Shown here: in pieces, positions 26,108 to 34,696 of the stretch | Numbering within the stretch: the stretch's first letter is position 1 | Layout: each line of letters starts with the position of its first letter | Assembly: GCF_019458025.1 (NCBI RefSeq) | Contig: NZ_JAHZUY010000026.1 | Coordinates: 1-46,253 of the forward strand | Origin: Caldovatus aquaticus | GTDB lineage: Bacteria; Pseudomonadota; Alphaproteobacteria; Acetobacterales; Acetobacteraceae | Direction of reading: 5' to 3' | DNA length: 46,253 bases | The notes under the pieces: generated by a model | The model's input: the letters and a program-made list of their open reading frames with translations, nothing else | Databases searched by the model: none | What the model was told of the DNA's origin: nothing | Position numbers and translations under genes: made by a program

Positions 26108-26758
26108 CTAGAAGTACCATTCCGGCGTGAGGCAGACAGCCGGCTTGTGCCGGGCACCCGCGAGGCAGTCCAGCGCCCTCTGACGGGTGGCCGGGTTCTG
26201 GACGCCGATCCGCTCCACGAGGCTCCAAGGAAAGCGGCCGTGGAACAGGAACTCCGCCTGCTTGGCCTCCTTCACCTCAGGCGGGCGGAAATCCCGCGCC
26301 ATGATCGCTGTCCAGTCGAGCTCCGCGAGCGCGGCGCAATCGGCCCGGAACGAAGCATAGCGCGTGCCGGCGTTCTGCAGGCTGATCGCCCACCGGCCGC
26401 CCTCCGCTTCCGCATGGGCGACGGCGGCGTGGAAATCCGCCTCCAAGGTCAGGATCGGACCCTGGCCGCCGCGATAGGCGAGCTCCGGATGGTTCGCCTG
26501 CGCGATGACGTAGAGCATCACGGAACGCGGGCAGAAGTAGAAGGGAACATAATCCCCGACACAGGTCCCCGGATGGCAGGGCACGGCGAGGCGCAGACGG
26601 CGCTGCTTGATCGTGCCCATGCCGATGGTCGTGCCGGAGGCGGGGCGGGCTTGCATCACGGCATCGCTGAACAGGCACTCATCTGCCAGAACCGAGGGCA
26701 GACGGTCGACATGGAGGATGTGGTAGATCTTCGGCGCCGCAGGGACGGCCCCGCTCAT
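26108..26758 (-). CDS. darT: DarT toxin: ssDNA thymidine ADP-ribosyltransferase
   Basis: 216-residue toxin that transfers ADP-ribose from NAD+ to thymidine in single-stranded DNA, blocking replication. Family landmarks: IYHILHVDRLPSVLADECLF (11-30), GDYVPFYFCPRSVMLYVI (68-85), LDWTAIMARDFRPPEVKEA (148-165), then KQAEFLF with the likely catalytic Glu169, and the terminal WYF. The same order, spacing and ending occur in E. coli DarT, where QAEALIW holds the catalytic Glu. ATG 26758 overlaps the hsdM stop by ATGA. Its place between hsdM and darG links it to phage defence. Confidence 0.93.
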   Translation of the reverse strand: MSGAVPAAPKIYHILHVDRLPSVLADECLFSDAVMQARPASGTTIGMGTIKQRRLRLAVPCHPGTCVGDYVPFYFCPRSVMLYVIAQANHPELAYRGGQGPILTLEADFHAAVAHAEAEGGRWAISLQNAGTRYASFRADCAALAELDWTAIMARDFRPPEVKEAKQAEFLFHGRFPWSLVERIGVQNPATRQRALDCLAGARHKPAVCLTPEWYF

Positions 26759-28590
26759 GCCGCGAGATCCTCCAGCATCGCCTTAATGCGCGCCGTCACC
26801 TCGCGCAGCTCGGCATCGATCACCTCCAGCGGCCGCGGCGGCTCGAAGACGTAGAAGAAGCGGTTGAAGGGGATCTCGTAGCCGATCCGCGTCTTCTCCT
26901 CATCCACCCAAGCATCCGGCGCATGCGGTAGCACTTCGCGCGCCATGTAGGCGGCGATGTCCTCGCCAAGCGGCACCGTCTCCGTCTCGCGCAGCGCCGG
27001 GTCGGGCTGCGGCCTGCCCTTCGCCTTCCCCTTGGTGCCGAGCACCATCCGCCCCGACGCGTCGCGCAACGGCCGCTCCACCGTGATCTGCCGGTAGCCG
27101 AAGGCCTCGTTGCGGATGAGACGCGAGAGGGGCGCAACCTTCACCTTCCCGCCCTCGGGCGCGGGGGGCGGCGCCTCGCCCGGCCACAGGATCCGGCGCG
27201 TGATCTTGCCGGCAGCGTCGGTGATGGTGGCAAGATCGGCCTCTGCCGCCTCGCCGAACAGGCGGGTGATGTCGGCGATGTCCTCCTCCCCCATCTCCTT
27301 GCGCTTGGAGCCGAGGCTGCGGCGCATCTTCTGCCAGAAGGCCGAGGCGTCGATCAGCTGCACCAGCCCGCGCCGGTGCGCCGGCTTGCGGTTGGTCAGG
27401 ATCCACACATAGGTCGCGATGCCGGTGTTGAAGAACATGTCGGTGGGCAGGGCGATGATCGCCTCCACCAGGTCGTTCTCCAGCACATGGCGGCGGATCT
27501 CGCTCTCGCCCGAGCCGGCGCCGCCGGTGAACAGCGGCGAGCCGTTGAGCACGATGCCGATGCGGCTGCCGCCATCCTGCGCCGGGCGCATCTTCGAGAG
27601 CAGATGCAGCAGGAACAGCAGTGACCCGTCCGAGATGCGCGGCAGGCCCGGGCCGAAGCGGCCGGCGAAGCCAAGCCTCTCATGCTCGCGCCGCACCTCC
27701 TTCTCCACCTTCTTCCACTCCACCCCGAAGGGCGGGTTGGAGAGCATGTAGTCGAACCTCTGGCCCGGGTGCCCATCGTCCGAGAGCGTGTTGCCCGGGA
27801 CGATGTTGCGCACCTCCTGGCCCTTGATCAGCATGTCGGCCTTGCAGATGGCATAGCTCTCGTCGTTCAGCTCCTGGCCGAACATGGTCAGCCGCGCGGC
27901 CGGGTTGTGCGCGAGCAGGTGTTCCGCGGCGACCGAGAGCATGCCGCCGGTGCCGGCGGTCGGGTCGTAGATGGTGCGCACCGCCGGAGTGCCGGGGGTG
28001 AGGATGTCGCTGTCCTCGATGAACAGCAGGTTCACCATCAGCTTGATGACGTCGCGCGGGGTGAAGTGCTCGCCGGCGGTCTCGTTGGAGGCTTCCGCGA
28101 ATTTGCGGATCAGCTCCTCGAAGGCGAGGCCCATGTCGTGGTTGCTGACGGCGGCGGGGCTGAGGTCGAAGCCGACGAAGCGCTCCGTCACCTGGTAGAG
28201 CAGGCCCGCCTTCTGCAGCCGGTCGGTCTGCTCGGCGAAGCGGAAGCGTTCGAAGATGTCGCGGACGGGGGCGGAGAAGCCCTGGATGTAGGCGGCGAGG
28301 TTCGGGCCGATATGGTCGGGATCGCCCATCAAGCGGGCGAGATCGAGGGCAGAGGTATTGGCGAAGGGCACGCCGGTGAGGCGCGTGAGGAAGGGTTCCG
28401 GGTTGAGGCCCTTCTGCTCGCATTCCGCCTTCTTCGCCAGCACCTGCGCCTTGGTGGGCGCCAGCACGCAATCGAGGCGGCGCAGCACGGTGAAGGGCAG
28501 GATGACGCGGCCGTATTCGGAGGGCTTGTAGTCGCCGCGGAGCAGATCGGCGACGGACCAGATCAGGGAGGAAAGACCAGCATAGCTCAT
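26755..28590 (-). CDS. hsdM: Type I restriction enzyme, N6-adenine methyltransferase M subunit
   Basis: 611-residue modification subunit. N-terminal HsdM helical domain (1-130), then the SAM-binding motif YDPTAGTGGML (208-218) and the catalytic NPPF (285-288) in YMLSNPPFGVEWKKVEKEV. GIVLNGSPLFTGGAGSGESEIR and TYVWILTNRK are also typical. Residues about 470-611 form a C-terminal extension with a charged segment. First gene of hsdM-darT-darG-hsdS-hsdR. Only a weak GGAG is seen more than 20 nt before the ATG. An inverted repeat lies 33-67 bp upstream. Confidence 0.96.
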   Translation of the reverse strand: MSYAGLSSLIWSVADLLRGDYKPSEYGRVILPFTVLRRLDCVLAPTKAQVLAKKAECEQKGLNPEPFLTRLTGVPFANTSALDLARLMGDPDHIGPNLAAYIQGFSAPVRDIFERFRFAEQTDRLQKAGLLYQVTERFVGFDLSPAAVSNHDMGLAFEELIRKFAEASNETAGEHFTPRDVIKLMVNLLFIEDSDILTPGTPAVRTIYDPTAGTGGMLSVAAEHLLAHNPAARLTMFGQELNDESYAICKADMLIKGQEVRNIVPGNTLSDDGHPGQRFDYMLSNPPFGVEWKKVEKEVRREHERLGFAGRFGPGLPRISDGSLLFLLHLLSKMRPAQDGGSRIGIVLNGSPLFTGGAGSGESEIRRHVLENDLVEAIIALPTDMFFNTGIATYVWILTNRKPAHRRGLVQLIDASAFWQKMRRSLGSKRKEMGEEDIADITRLFGEAAEADLATITDAAGKITRRILWPGEAPPPAPEGGKVKVAPLSRLIRNEAFGYRQITVERPLRDASGRMVLGTKGKAKGRPQPDPALRETETVPLGEDIAAYMAREVLPHAPDAWVDEEKTRIGYEIPFNRFFYVFEPPRPLEVIDAELREVTARIKAMLEDLAA

Positions 28591-28610
28591 GCGGCAGGCT
28601 CTATGGGGGC

Positions 28611-28667
28611 TCCAGGCCGAACGTAACGAACTTGGAAGAGGTTTGACCGTTCGTTACTATGCCTGGA
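28611..28667. promoter_or_regulatory. Composite inverted repeat: operator of hsdM or serine-recombinase attachment site
   Basis: Inner arms GTAACGAAC (28623-28631) and GTTCGTTAC (28649-28657) are perfect over 9 bp with a 17-nt spacer. Outer arms TCCAGGC (28611-28617) and GCCTGGA (28661-28667) are perfect over 7 bp. The whole is 57 bp long and sits between the start of hsdM and the end of the recombinase cassette. Size and symmetry fit either a dimeric repressor site or an att site of a large serine recombinase. Confidence 0.5.
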
Positions 28668-28680
28668 CGCTTCCGCCCTG

Positions 28681-29121
28681 TCACCCACGCCTCCGAGGCA
28701 CGTGGCCAACCGGGGCCGCTGTGCCGGCGCCGGCCAGCGCCAGGCGCTGGGCCTCCCAGGCGTCAGGGAAGCCGCGCCGGAAGGACGCAATGGGGGGGGC
28801 GAGCGGCTCGCGGCCATCGAGGATGGCTTCCACGATGTCGGGTGCCAACAGGGTGAGGCTGAGGGTCCGGGTGACGAGGGTGCGCTCCATCCGTTCGGCG
28901 GCGGCGAGCTCGCGAATCGACCCGTACCGCCCCTCCTCCAGCATGCGCCGCCACCGGAACGCCCGCGCCAGCGCCTTCACCAGCGCGGGGTCCCCGCGGG
29001 TGGTGGCGACGCCCGCCGCGTCCCCGCTGGCCCGCACTGGCGCCCCGTCCGGCCCGATGATCTGCTTCCGCCCCCCGCGGCGCCGGATGGTCAGCGGCAC
29101 CACCACCGTCACGCTGCTCAT
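28681..29121 (-). CDS. Helix-turn-helix protein of the recombinase cassette
   Basis: 146-residue basic protein. The middle (ALARAFRWRRMLEEGRYGSI followed by RELAAAERMERTLVTRTLSL and TLLAPDIVEAILDG) looks like a helix-turn-helix followed by the conserved LLAPDIVEAIL helix found in proteins encoded directly after DUF2924-linked serine recombinases. The N-terminus is a short basic beta region and the C-terminus (AGAGTAAPVGHVPRRRG) is low complexity. Its ATG overlaps the recombinase stop (ATGA). It may assist or direct recombination, but this is inference. Confidence 0.75.
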   Translation of the reverse strand: MSSVTVVVPLTIRRRGGRKQIIGPDGAPVRASGDAAGVATTRGDPALVKALARAFRWRRMLEEGRYGSIRELAAAERMERTLVTRTLSLTLLAPDIVEAILDGREPLAPPIASFRRGFPDAWEAQRLALAGAGTAAPVGHVPRRRG

Positions 29122-30451
29122 GCCGCGATCGCCTCCCGCGGCTGATTCGCCGCCATGTCCCGCGCCAGTCCCGCCAGCCCCTCCAGGTTCAGCCTGATCT
29201 CCGCCCCGGCCTCGCCGACCGTGACGCGCTCGACCAGCAGCCGCACGATCCGTTCCTGCTCGCCGGGGAACAGCTCGTCCCAGAGCGGATCGAGCCGCCC
29301 GAGCGCCTCGCGCACCTCCGCCTCGGTCAGGTCCGGCGCCTCCGCCCGCGCCGCGCGCCAGGTGCCGATGACGACCTCCGGCTGGCGCAGCAGGGCACGG
29401 ACCTGCGCCATCACCAGCCCCTCGATCTCCCCGGCCGGCAGGCGGCGATACGGCGCGTCGTTGGGGCCGCCCTGCAGCACGGCCTGGCTGACGTAGTAGC
29501 GGTAGAGCCGCCCCTTCTTCCGGGTGTGGGTGGGCGACATCGCCCGCCCGTCCGGCCCGAACAGCAGGCCGCGCAGCAGCGCCGGCGCTGAGGCGCGGTT
29601 CTTCGCCGCGCGGGCGCGCGGGCTCTCGGCCAGGATGGCGTGCACCCGATCCCAGAGGTCCCGCGGGACGATGGCGGCGTGCTCGCCGGGGTAAGCCTTC
29701 CCCTTGTGCACCGCCTCGCCGAGGTAGGTGCGGTTCACCAGCAGCTTGTAGACCGCCCCCTTGTCGAAGGGCCGTCCGGTCTTCGTCACCAGCCCCTCCG
29801 CCCGGAGGATGGGCAGCAGCTTTGTGGCGGAGCCGAGCTCCGCGAAGCCCTCGAACACGCGGCGGACGACCGCCGCCCCCGCCTCGTCCACCACCAGCCT
29901 GCGGTGCTCGACCCGGTAGCCGAGCGGCACGGGGCCGCCCATCCACATCCCCCGCGCGCGGGAGGCGGCGATCTTGTCGCGCACCCGCTCGCCGATCACC
30001 TCGCGCTCGAACTGCGCGAAGGAGAGCAGGATGTTCAGCGTCAGCCGTCCCATGCTGGTCGTGGTGTTGAAGGACTGCGTGACCGAGACGAAGGTCACTT
30101 CGTGCGCGTCGAAGGTCTGCACCAGCCTGGCGAAGTCCATCAGCGAGCGCGAGAGGCGGTCGATCTTGTAGACCACCACCACGTCCACGAGGCCGGCCTC
30201 GATGTCGGCGAGCAGGCGCTTGAGCGCCGGGCGGTCGAGGGTGCCGCCCGACACCCCGCCGTCGTCGTAGCGGTCGTGCACCAGCACCCAGCCCTCGGCG
30301 CGCTGCGAGGCGATGAAGGCCTCGCAGGCCTCGCGCTGGGCGTCGAGGGAGTTGAACGCCTGCTCCAGCCCCTCCTCGGTGGACTTCCGGGTGTAGACGG
30401 CGCAGCGGAGCTTCCGCACCTTCGCCGGCAGGGCGGCGGCGTCGCGGCGGC

Positions 30452-30455
<4 letters not shown>
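29118..30455 (-). CDS. Large serine recombinase
   Basis: 445-residue site-specific recombinase. The resolvase domain (about 16-165) has the nucleophile Ser25 in YTRKSTEEG and the catalytic arginines in YKIDRLSRSLMDFARL. A Recombinase domain (about 180-285) contains TKTGRPFDKGAVYKLLVNRTYLGE. The segment where many homologues have a zinc ribbon (GLLFGPDGRAMSPTHTRKKGRLYRYY) has no cysteines. ATG 30455 overlaps the DUF2924 gene stop (ATGA). A candidate for integrating the element. Confidence 0.94.
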
Positions 30456-30957
<502 letters not shown>

Positions 30958-30961
<4 letters not shown>

Positions 30962-31161
30962 GCGTCTCCCTTTCTCTCGGGGTTCGCATGACGGCGCTGG
31001 GTGGGGATGAAGTGTAGGCGAGGCTCTCCCACCGCCGCGGCCTCGCGCGCCGCTTCCTGCGCAGCGCGGCTCCGCAGCCGCAGCAGGCCGGCCGCCAGGA
31101 GGTTGCAGACCTCGCGCAGGTGGGGCGGGAGGTGCGGGTTGATCGGCGATGCGGTGCTCAC
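30958..31161 (-). CDS. Small conserved protein of the recombinase cassette
   Basis: 67-residue basic protein starting with GTG at 31161 (MSTASPINPHLPPHLREVCN, then LLAAGLLRLRSRAAQEAAREAA) and ending in a His/Arg-rich tail. Short proteins of this kind regularly precede DUF2924 genes. Probable amphipathic helix at 15-42. Its stop overlaps the DUF2924 start (ATGA). First gene of the four-gene cassette. No function known. Confidence 0.65.
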
Positions 31162-31199
31162 ACCAGGGAGCTACCCGCGCCATCCCCGATCCGTCCCGC

Positions 31200-31898
31200 T
31201 CAGGCGGAGAGGCGCTCGGCTTCGGGGGCCACGCGGCGCCAGAGCGGGCTCAGCTTCTTCTTGATCGTGCTGCTGTCCGGCTGCTTCGGGCGCCCGGCGA
31301 ACCACGCTTCCATCCGCCGCACCAGCGCAGCGAGGCTCTCGGGCGGCCCCTCGAACAGCATCATCGCCGCCACCTCGCACCAGAACGCGTCCCACTCGTA
31401 TTGCGGCACCGGGCCGCGCGGCGCCGACCCGGCCGCGGCGCTCGCTGCCGCCAGCGCCGGAGCGGGCGCCGCTCCCTGCTGGAGCCGGGCCTGGGCCGCC
31501 TCGAACCGCTCGAGCTCGGCGTGCCGCACCACCAGCAGGTCGCGCGTCACGGTATAGCGGCCCGGCTCGTCGCCCTGGCCGAGGATGGTCACGTAGCGCC
31601 CCGGCTCGGCCGCGAAGGCGGTGATGGTCTGCACCCCGGCGGTCAGCGCGTACCAGGCGTCGAGGGGACGGAGATCGACCGCGCCGATGAGGTAGCGGCG
31701 GCCCTCCGGGATGGGGAACCAGTCGCGCTCATCCACCTGCTCGATGTCGCCGACCTCCACCGGCACGCCGGCCGCCACCACCGAGAGGGTGAGCTCGCGC
31801 TCGATCACCAGCCCGGCGAGGTCCGCATCCGGGGTCTCCCAGCGCCGGCAGACCTCCTCGATCCGGTAGTGCGGCTTGCGCAGGATGCGACACGCCAT
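31200..31898 (-). CDS. Hypothetical protein of the immunity region
   Basis: 232-residue protein without a recognised family. The N-terminus (ILRKPHYRIEEVCRRWETPDADLAGLVI) looks like a degenerate helix-turn-helix with a following beta-rich part (35-115). The middle is Ala-rich and disordered. The C-terminus (LVRRMEAWFAGRPKQPDSST, IKKKLSPLW) is a basic helix that resembles DNA-binding C-termini of phage proteins. It lies 7 nt after the XRE gene on the same strand, so it is probably co-transcribed with the ImmA/XRE genes. Confidence 0.7.
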   Translation of the reverse strand: MACRILRKPHYRIEEVCRRWETPDADLAGLVIERELTLSVVAAGVPVEVGDIEQVDERDWFPIPEGRRYLIGAVDLRPLDAWYALTAGVQTITAFAAEPGRYVTILGQGDEPGRYTVTRDLLVVRHAELERFEAAQARLQQGAAPAPALAAASAAAGSAPRGPVPQYEWDAFWCEVAAMMLFEGPPESLAALVRRMEAWFAGRPKQPDSSTIKKKLSPLWRRVAPEAERLSA

Positions 31899-31905
31899 GC
31901 CGGTC

Positions 31906-32187
31906 TCACACCTTGCCCGCGGCCCGCATGCGCCGGTAGGCCAGCACGACCCGGCCGATGTCCCGCTGCATGTCGGGCGGCAGGCGCTGGGCCTCGACGA
32001 ACAGGTCGTCCATCCGCACGCCGAGGATGGCGGCCGCGCGCTCGATCAGCTCGTTGCGCGGCGGCTTCTCGTGATCGCGCTCGATGCGCGACCAGTAGGC
32101 GGGGGAGATGCCGAGCCGCTCGGCGAAATCGTTGAGGCCGATGCCGAGCGCGGTGCGCCGCTCGCGCACGACCGACCCGAAGCTCAT
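31906..32187 (-). CDS. XRE-family helix-turn-helix repressor
   Basis: 93-residue regulator. The HTH covers about 18-41 (LNDFAERLGISPAYWSRIERDHEKP), and the rest of the five-helix fold runs to about residue 62. A C-terminal basic helix follows. Its ATG overlaps the stop of the ImmA-like gene (ATGA). The pair resembles ImmR/ImmA control modules of integrative elements, in which the repressor is removed by the protease after DNA damage. The palindrome at 32935-32953 is its likely operator. Confidence 0.88.
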   Translation of the reverse strand: MSFGSVVRERRTALGIGLNDFAERLGISPAYWSRIERDHEKPPRNELIERAAAILGVRMDDLFVEAQRLPPDMQRDIGRVVLAYRRMRAAGKV

Positions 32188-32921
32188 GGCAGGAGCCCTC
32201 CCTGCAGCAGGCGGTAGCGCGCGAGGCGCACCGCGATGAACCGCTCCGAAACCCCGAAGTCGCCGGCGACCGCAGCGATCACGCCCGCCACCGCGTCGGG
32301 CGGGTTGCCGGCGGCCAGCGCCCGGCTGCCCTGCCGGCCATGGTGCGCCGCGTGGACGGTGCGCAGCCCCTCGGCGCGCGCGTGCACCAGCAGCCGCAGG
32401 TGCAGCGGCACCGGCGGGGCGAGCAGCGCCCCCATGAACTCATTCGCCCGCCGCTCGGAGGCGGCCGTGGCGCGGTCGAGCAGCGCCTCCGGATCGGCGG
32501 TGACGGCGCGGTAGCGCCGGGCCGGTGCCCCAAGTGCGGCAGGGACGTCGAACAGCACGTGGCCGAGCTCGTGCGCGGCGGTACTGGCGGCGAGGTCCGG
32601 GCGGCCGGCGACCATAGGGGCGTTGACCGACACCAGCGCCGTGTCCGGCAGCTCGGGATCGGTCTCGCAGACGCCGAGCACCGGCGCGCCGGCCTCGTCG
32701 TGCACGGCGTGCTCCAGGTCCCAGGCCACCGCGACCGCGCGCCCGTTCACCATCACGCTCCGCGCGGCTGCGACCAGCGCGTCGGCCGGCAACGCAAAGC
32801 CCGGGCGCCCCGCCATCGCCTGGCGGCGCACCTGCGCCGCGACGGCCCAGAGGGCCGCGGCCGAGAGCGGGCGGGGGGCGCCGGAGGCGAGGTGGTGCGG
32901 GTACTGGACGACGAGGGGCAT
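32184..32921 (-). CDS. ImmA/IrrE family metallo-endopeptidase
   Basis: 245-residue putative anti-repressor protease. Zinc motif HELGH at 117-121 in STAAHELGHVLFDVP and a candidate third ligand in SERRANEFMGALLAP (Glu161). The C-terminal part (AGDFGVSERFIAVRLARYRLL) matches the helix-turn-helix-like end of IrrE-type proteins. It is the first gene of the leftward operon and is followed by the XRE repressor, the reverse of the common repressor-first order. Likely controls induction of the element. Confidence 0.88.
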   Translation of the reverse strand: MPLVVQYPHHLASGAPRPLSAAALWAVAAQVRRQAMAGRPGFALPADALVAAARSVMVNGRAVAVAWDLEHAVHDEAGAPVLGVCETDPELPDTALVSVNAPMVAGRPDLAASTAAHELGHVLFDVPAALGAPARRYRAVTADPEALLDRATAASERRANEFMGALLAPPVPLHLRLLVHARAEGLRTVHAAHHGRQGSRALAAGNPPDAVAGVIAAVAGDFGVSERFIAVRLARYRLLQGGLLP

Positions 32922-32934
32922 GGCCGGACCATCG

Positions 32935-32953
32935 CGAATCGTTGCGCGATTCG
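32935..32953. promoter_or_regulatory. Palindromic operator candidate
   Basis: CGAATCG-TTGCG-CGATTCG, a perfect 7-bp inverted repeat, 14 bp upstream of the ImmA-like start and facing the rightward operon. On the minus strand a TTGACG (32952-32957) borders it, with a weak -10 CGATGG 17 nt further, so the palindrome would lie between the promoter boxes. The remaining 260 bp up to the sigma-like gene show no gene. Confidence 0.55.
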
Positions 32954-33215
32954 TCAACGACATTGTTCGTCTTCTGTTCACGTATCCCCGCTTTCCACAT
33001 CGCCCACAGCCCCACCCTCTGCCGGGGCTCCGGGGCGCATTTCGCGGCGGCCAGGTCCGGCGGAGCCGCCCAAGGCGAGCCAAGCCCTTGATCGGCCATG
33101 GGGGCGTATTTCGGGGCGGGCCTTCATTCCCCATTGCGCCCCATCGCGCCTCCGTTCCCCGCCGGGCGGTGTGCTTGCCTCCGGACGTCACGCCGAAGCC
33201 GGAGCCCACACGCCC

Positions 33216-33794
33216 ATGCCGCATCAGCTGTCGCTCGCCGACCTCGCCCTGCTGCACCCGATCGCCGAGCGCGCGGCGCGCCGGGTCTGCCGGATCGCGC
33301 GGCTGCCTGCCCAGGAGCGCGAGGACATCCGCCAGGATCTCCTCCTCGACCTCCTCACGCGGCTGCCCGCCTTCGATCCCGCCCGCGGCAGCCTGGCGGC
33401 GTTCGCCACCGTCTGCTTCCGGCACCGCGGCATCCGGCTGGCGGCGCGCCTCCGCCGCGAGCGCGACGGCCGGCACCCGGCGAGCCTCGATGCGCCGATC
33501 GCCGGCGCGGACGGCGAGGAGGTCAGCCTCGCCGAGCTGATCCCGGAGTCGGAAGGCCACGCCGCCTGGTGCGGCCAGCCGACCGACCGGATCGCGGCGC
33601 TGGAGCGACGTCTCGACCTCGGCCGTGCCGGCGCCGCGCTGGACGAACGCGACCATCCCCTCTGCGCCGCGCTGGCCGAGCACACGCCGCACGAGCTCGG
33701 CCGGCGCGGGCCGCTGCCCCGCTCCGTGCTCTACCGCCGCATCGCGGAGATGCGGCTGCGCCTGTTCGCGGCCGGCATCGCCGCGGCGGCGTGA
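33216..33794 (+). CDS. Sigma-70-like protein heading the phage early operon
   Basis: 192-residue protein. Residues 31-80 (LPAQEREDIRQDLLLDLLTR, LPAFDPARGSLAAFATVCFR, HRGIRLAARL) match sigma region 2, with the aromatic/basic helix used for core binding and -10 melting. A conserved region-4 helix-turn-helix is not obvious; the C-terminal part (RRGPLPRSVLYRRIAEMRLRLF) may be a shortened HTH. It is the first gene after the immunity region and may steer expression of the element's genes. Role is inferred from fold similarity. ATG 33216 gives the domain at a normal position. Confidence 0.72.
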   Translation: MPHQLSLADLALLHPIAERAARRVCRIARLPAQEREDIRQDLLLDLLTRLPAFDPARGSLAAFATVCFRHRGIRLAARLRRERDGRHPASLDAPIAGADGEEVSLAELIPESEGHAAWCGQPTDRIAALERRLDLGRAGAALDERDHPLCAALAEHTPHELGRRGPLPRSVLYRRIAEMRLRLFAAGIAAAA

Positions 33795-33827
33795 GACGGA
33801 TCGCGCAGTCGCTGGGTAGGACCTGGT

Positions 33828-34163
33828 ATGGACAGCATCGCATACCCGCCGTCGGCGGCCACCCTCTCCGAAGCCGACCTCTGTCGCTGGCTCGGCGCCG
33901 CCGCTCCCGGCGACGCCATCGTCTACTTCCGCGGCGCGCTGGCGCGGCAGCTCTGCCCGCAGCTGGCCTGCCTGCCGGCGGAGGAACGCATCGCGCTGGC
34001 GCGCCTCGCTAACCGTGCCTGGAAGCTGGCCGAGGCTGGCCTCGCCCACCTCTTGCAGCGTCGGCACGGCTACGAGGACTACGAGTACCTCCTTGTCGCC
34101 CGCCCTCGGCCGCGCCGCGTCGCGCCCTCCATCCTGCCGGCGATCCTCGCGGAGGCAACATGA
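33828..34163 (+). CDS. Hypothetical phage protein
   Basis: 111 residues, predicted alpha/beta, with LCRWLGAAAPGDAIVYFRGA and EERIALARLANRAWKLAEAG, ending in a basic tail with YLLVARPRPRR. Encoded between the sigma-like gene and the next gene with an ATGA overlap at its end. Similar short genes occur ahead of Sak4-type ATPases in alphaproteobacterial prophages. No function assigned. Confidence 0.7.
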   Translation: MDSIAYPPSAATLSEADLCRWLGAAAPGDAIVYFRGALARQLCPQLACLPAEERIALARLANRAWKLAEAGLAHLLQRRHGYEDYEYLLVARPRPRRVAPSILPAILAEAT

Positions 34164-34696
34164 TGGTCGTGCCGCTCTCCAACCGCCCGACGCTCGACGC
34201 CGTGCGCCGCATGCCGGTCGGCGAGGTCATCGCGCTGCCGGCCGAGCATCTCGCGCTGCTCCAGCAGGACGCCCGCGAGGCGCTGGAGGCCGCCAAGCGC
34301 CTGGCCGACTGGATCGAGGCCGCCATCGCGCTGCGCTACGAGCAGCGTGCGATCGCCGCCCGCGGCGCCGCCGGCAAGGACACCGGCACGGTGCGCTTCC
34401 AGGACGGCGCGGTCGAGGTCGTCGCCGAGCTGCCGAAGCGCGTCGAGTGGGACCAGGGGCGGCTCGCCGCACTCGCCGAGCAGATCCGCGCCGGCGGCGA
34501 GGACCCGACCGAATACGTCGAGGTCAGCTTCAAGGTGCCGGAGCGGGCCTACGCCGCCTGGCCCGAGCGCATCCGCCAGGCCTTCGAGCCGGCGCGCATC
34601 GTGCGCACCGGCAAGCCGAGCTATCGGCTCACCATCCTCTCGGAGACGGCCCGCCGCGATAGCCCGCATGCCGGGAGCCTGGGGAGCATCGGCTGA
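34160..34696 (+). CDS. Hypothetical phage protein upstream of the Sak4-like ATPase
   Basis: 178 residues. A helical N-terminal half (ALPAEHLALLQQDAREALEA, AKRLADWIEAAI) is followed by a segment (GTVRFQDGAVEVVAELPKRV, EWDQGRLAALAEQI) and a beta-rich end (VEVSFKVPERAYAAWPERIR) near 120-140. The start has tandem ATG codons, GGAGG 5 nt upstream, and an ATGA overlap with the previous gene. Its stop overlaps the ATPase start (TGATG). The layout suggests a partner of the recombination proteins, but no family is recognised. Confidence 0.7.
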   Translation: MMVVPLSNRPTLDAVRRMPVGEVIALPAEHLALLQQDAREALEAAKRLADWIEAAIALRYEQRAIAARGAAGKDTGTVRFQDGAVEVVAELPKRVEWDQGRLAALAEQIRAGGEDPTEYVEVSFKVPERAYAAWPERIRQAFEPARIVRTGKPSYRLTILSETARRDSPHAGSLGSIG

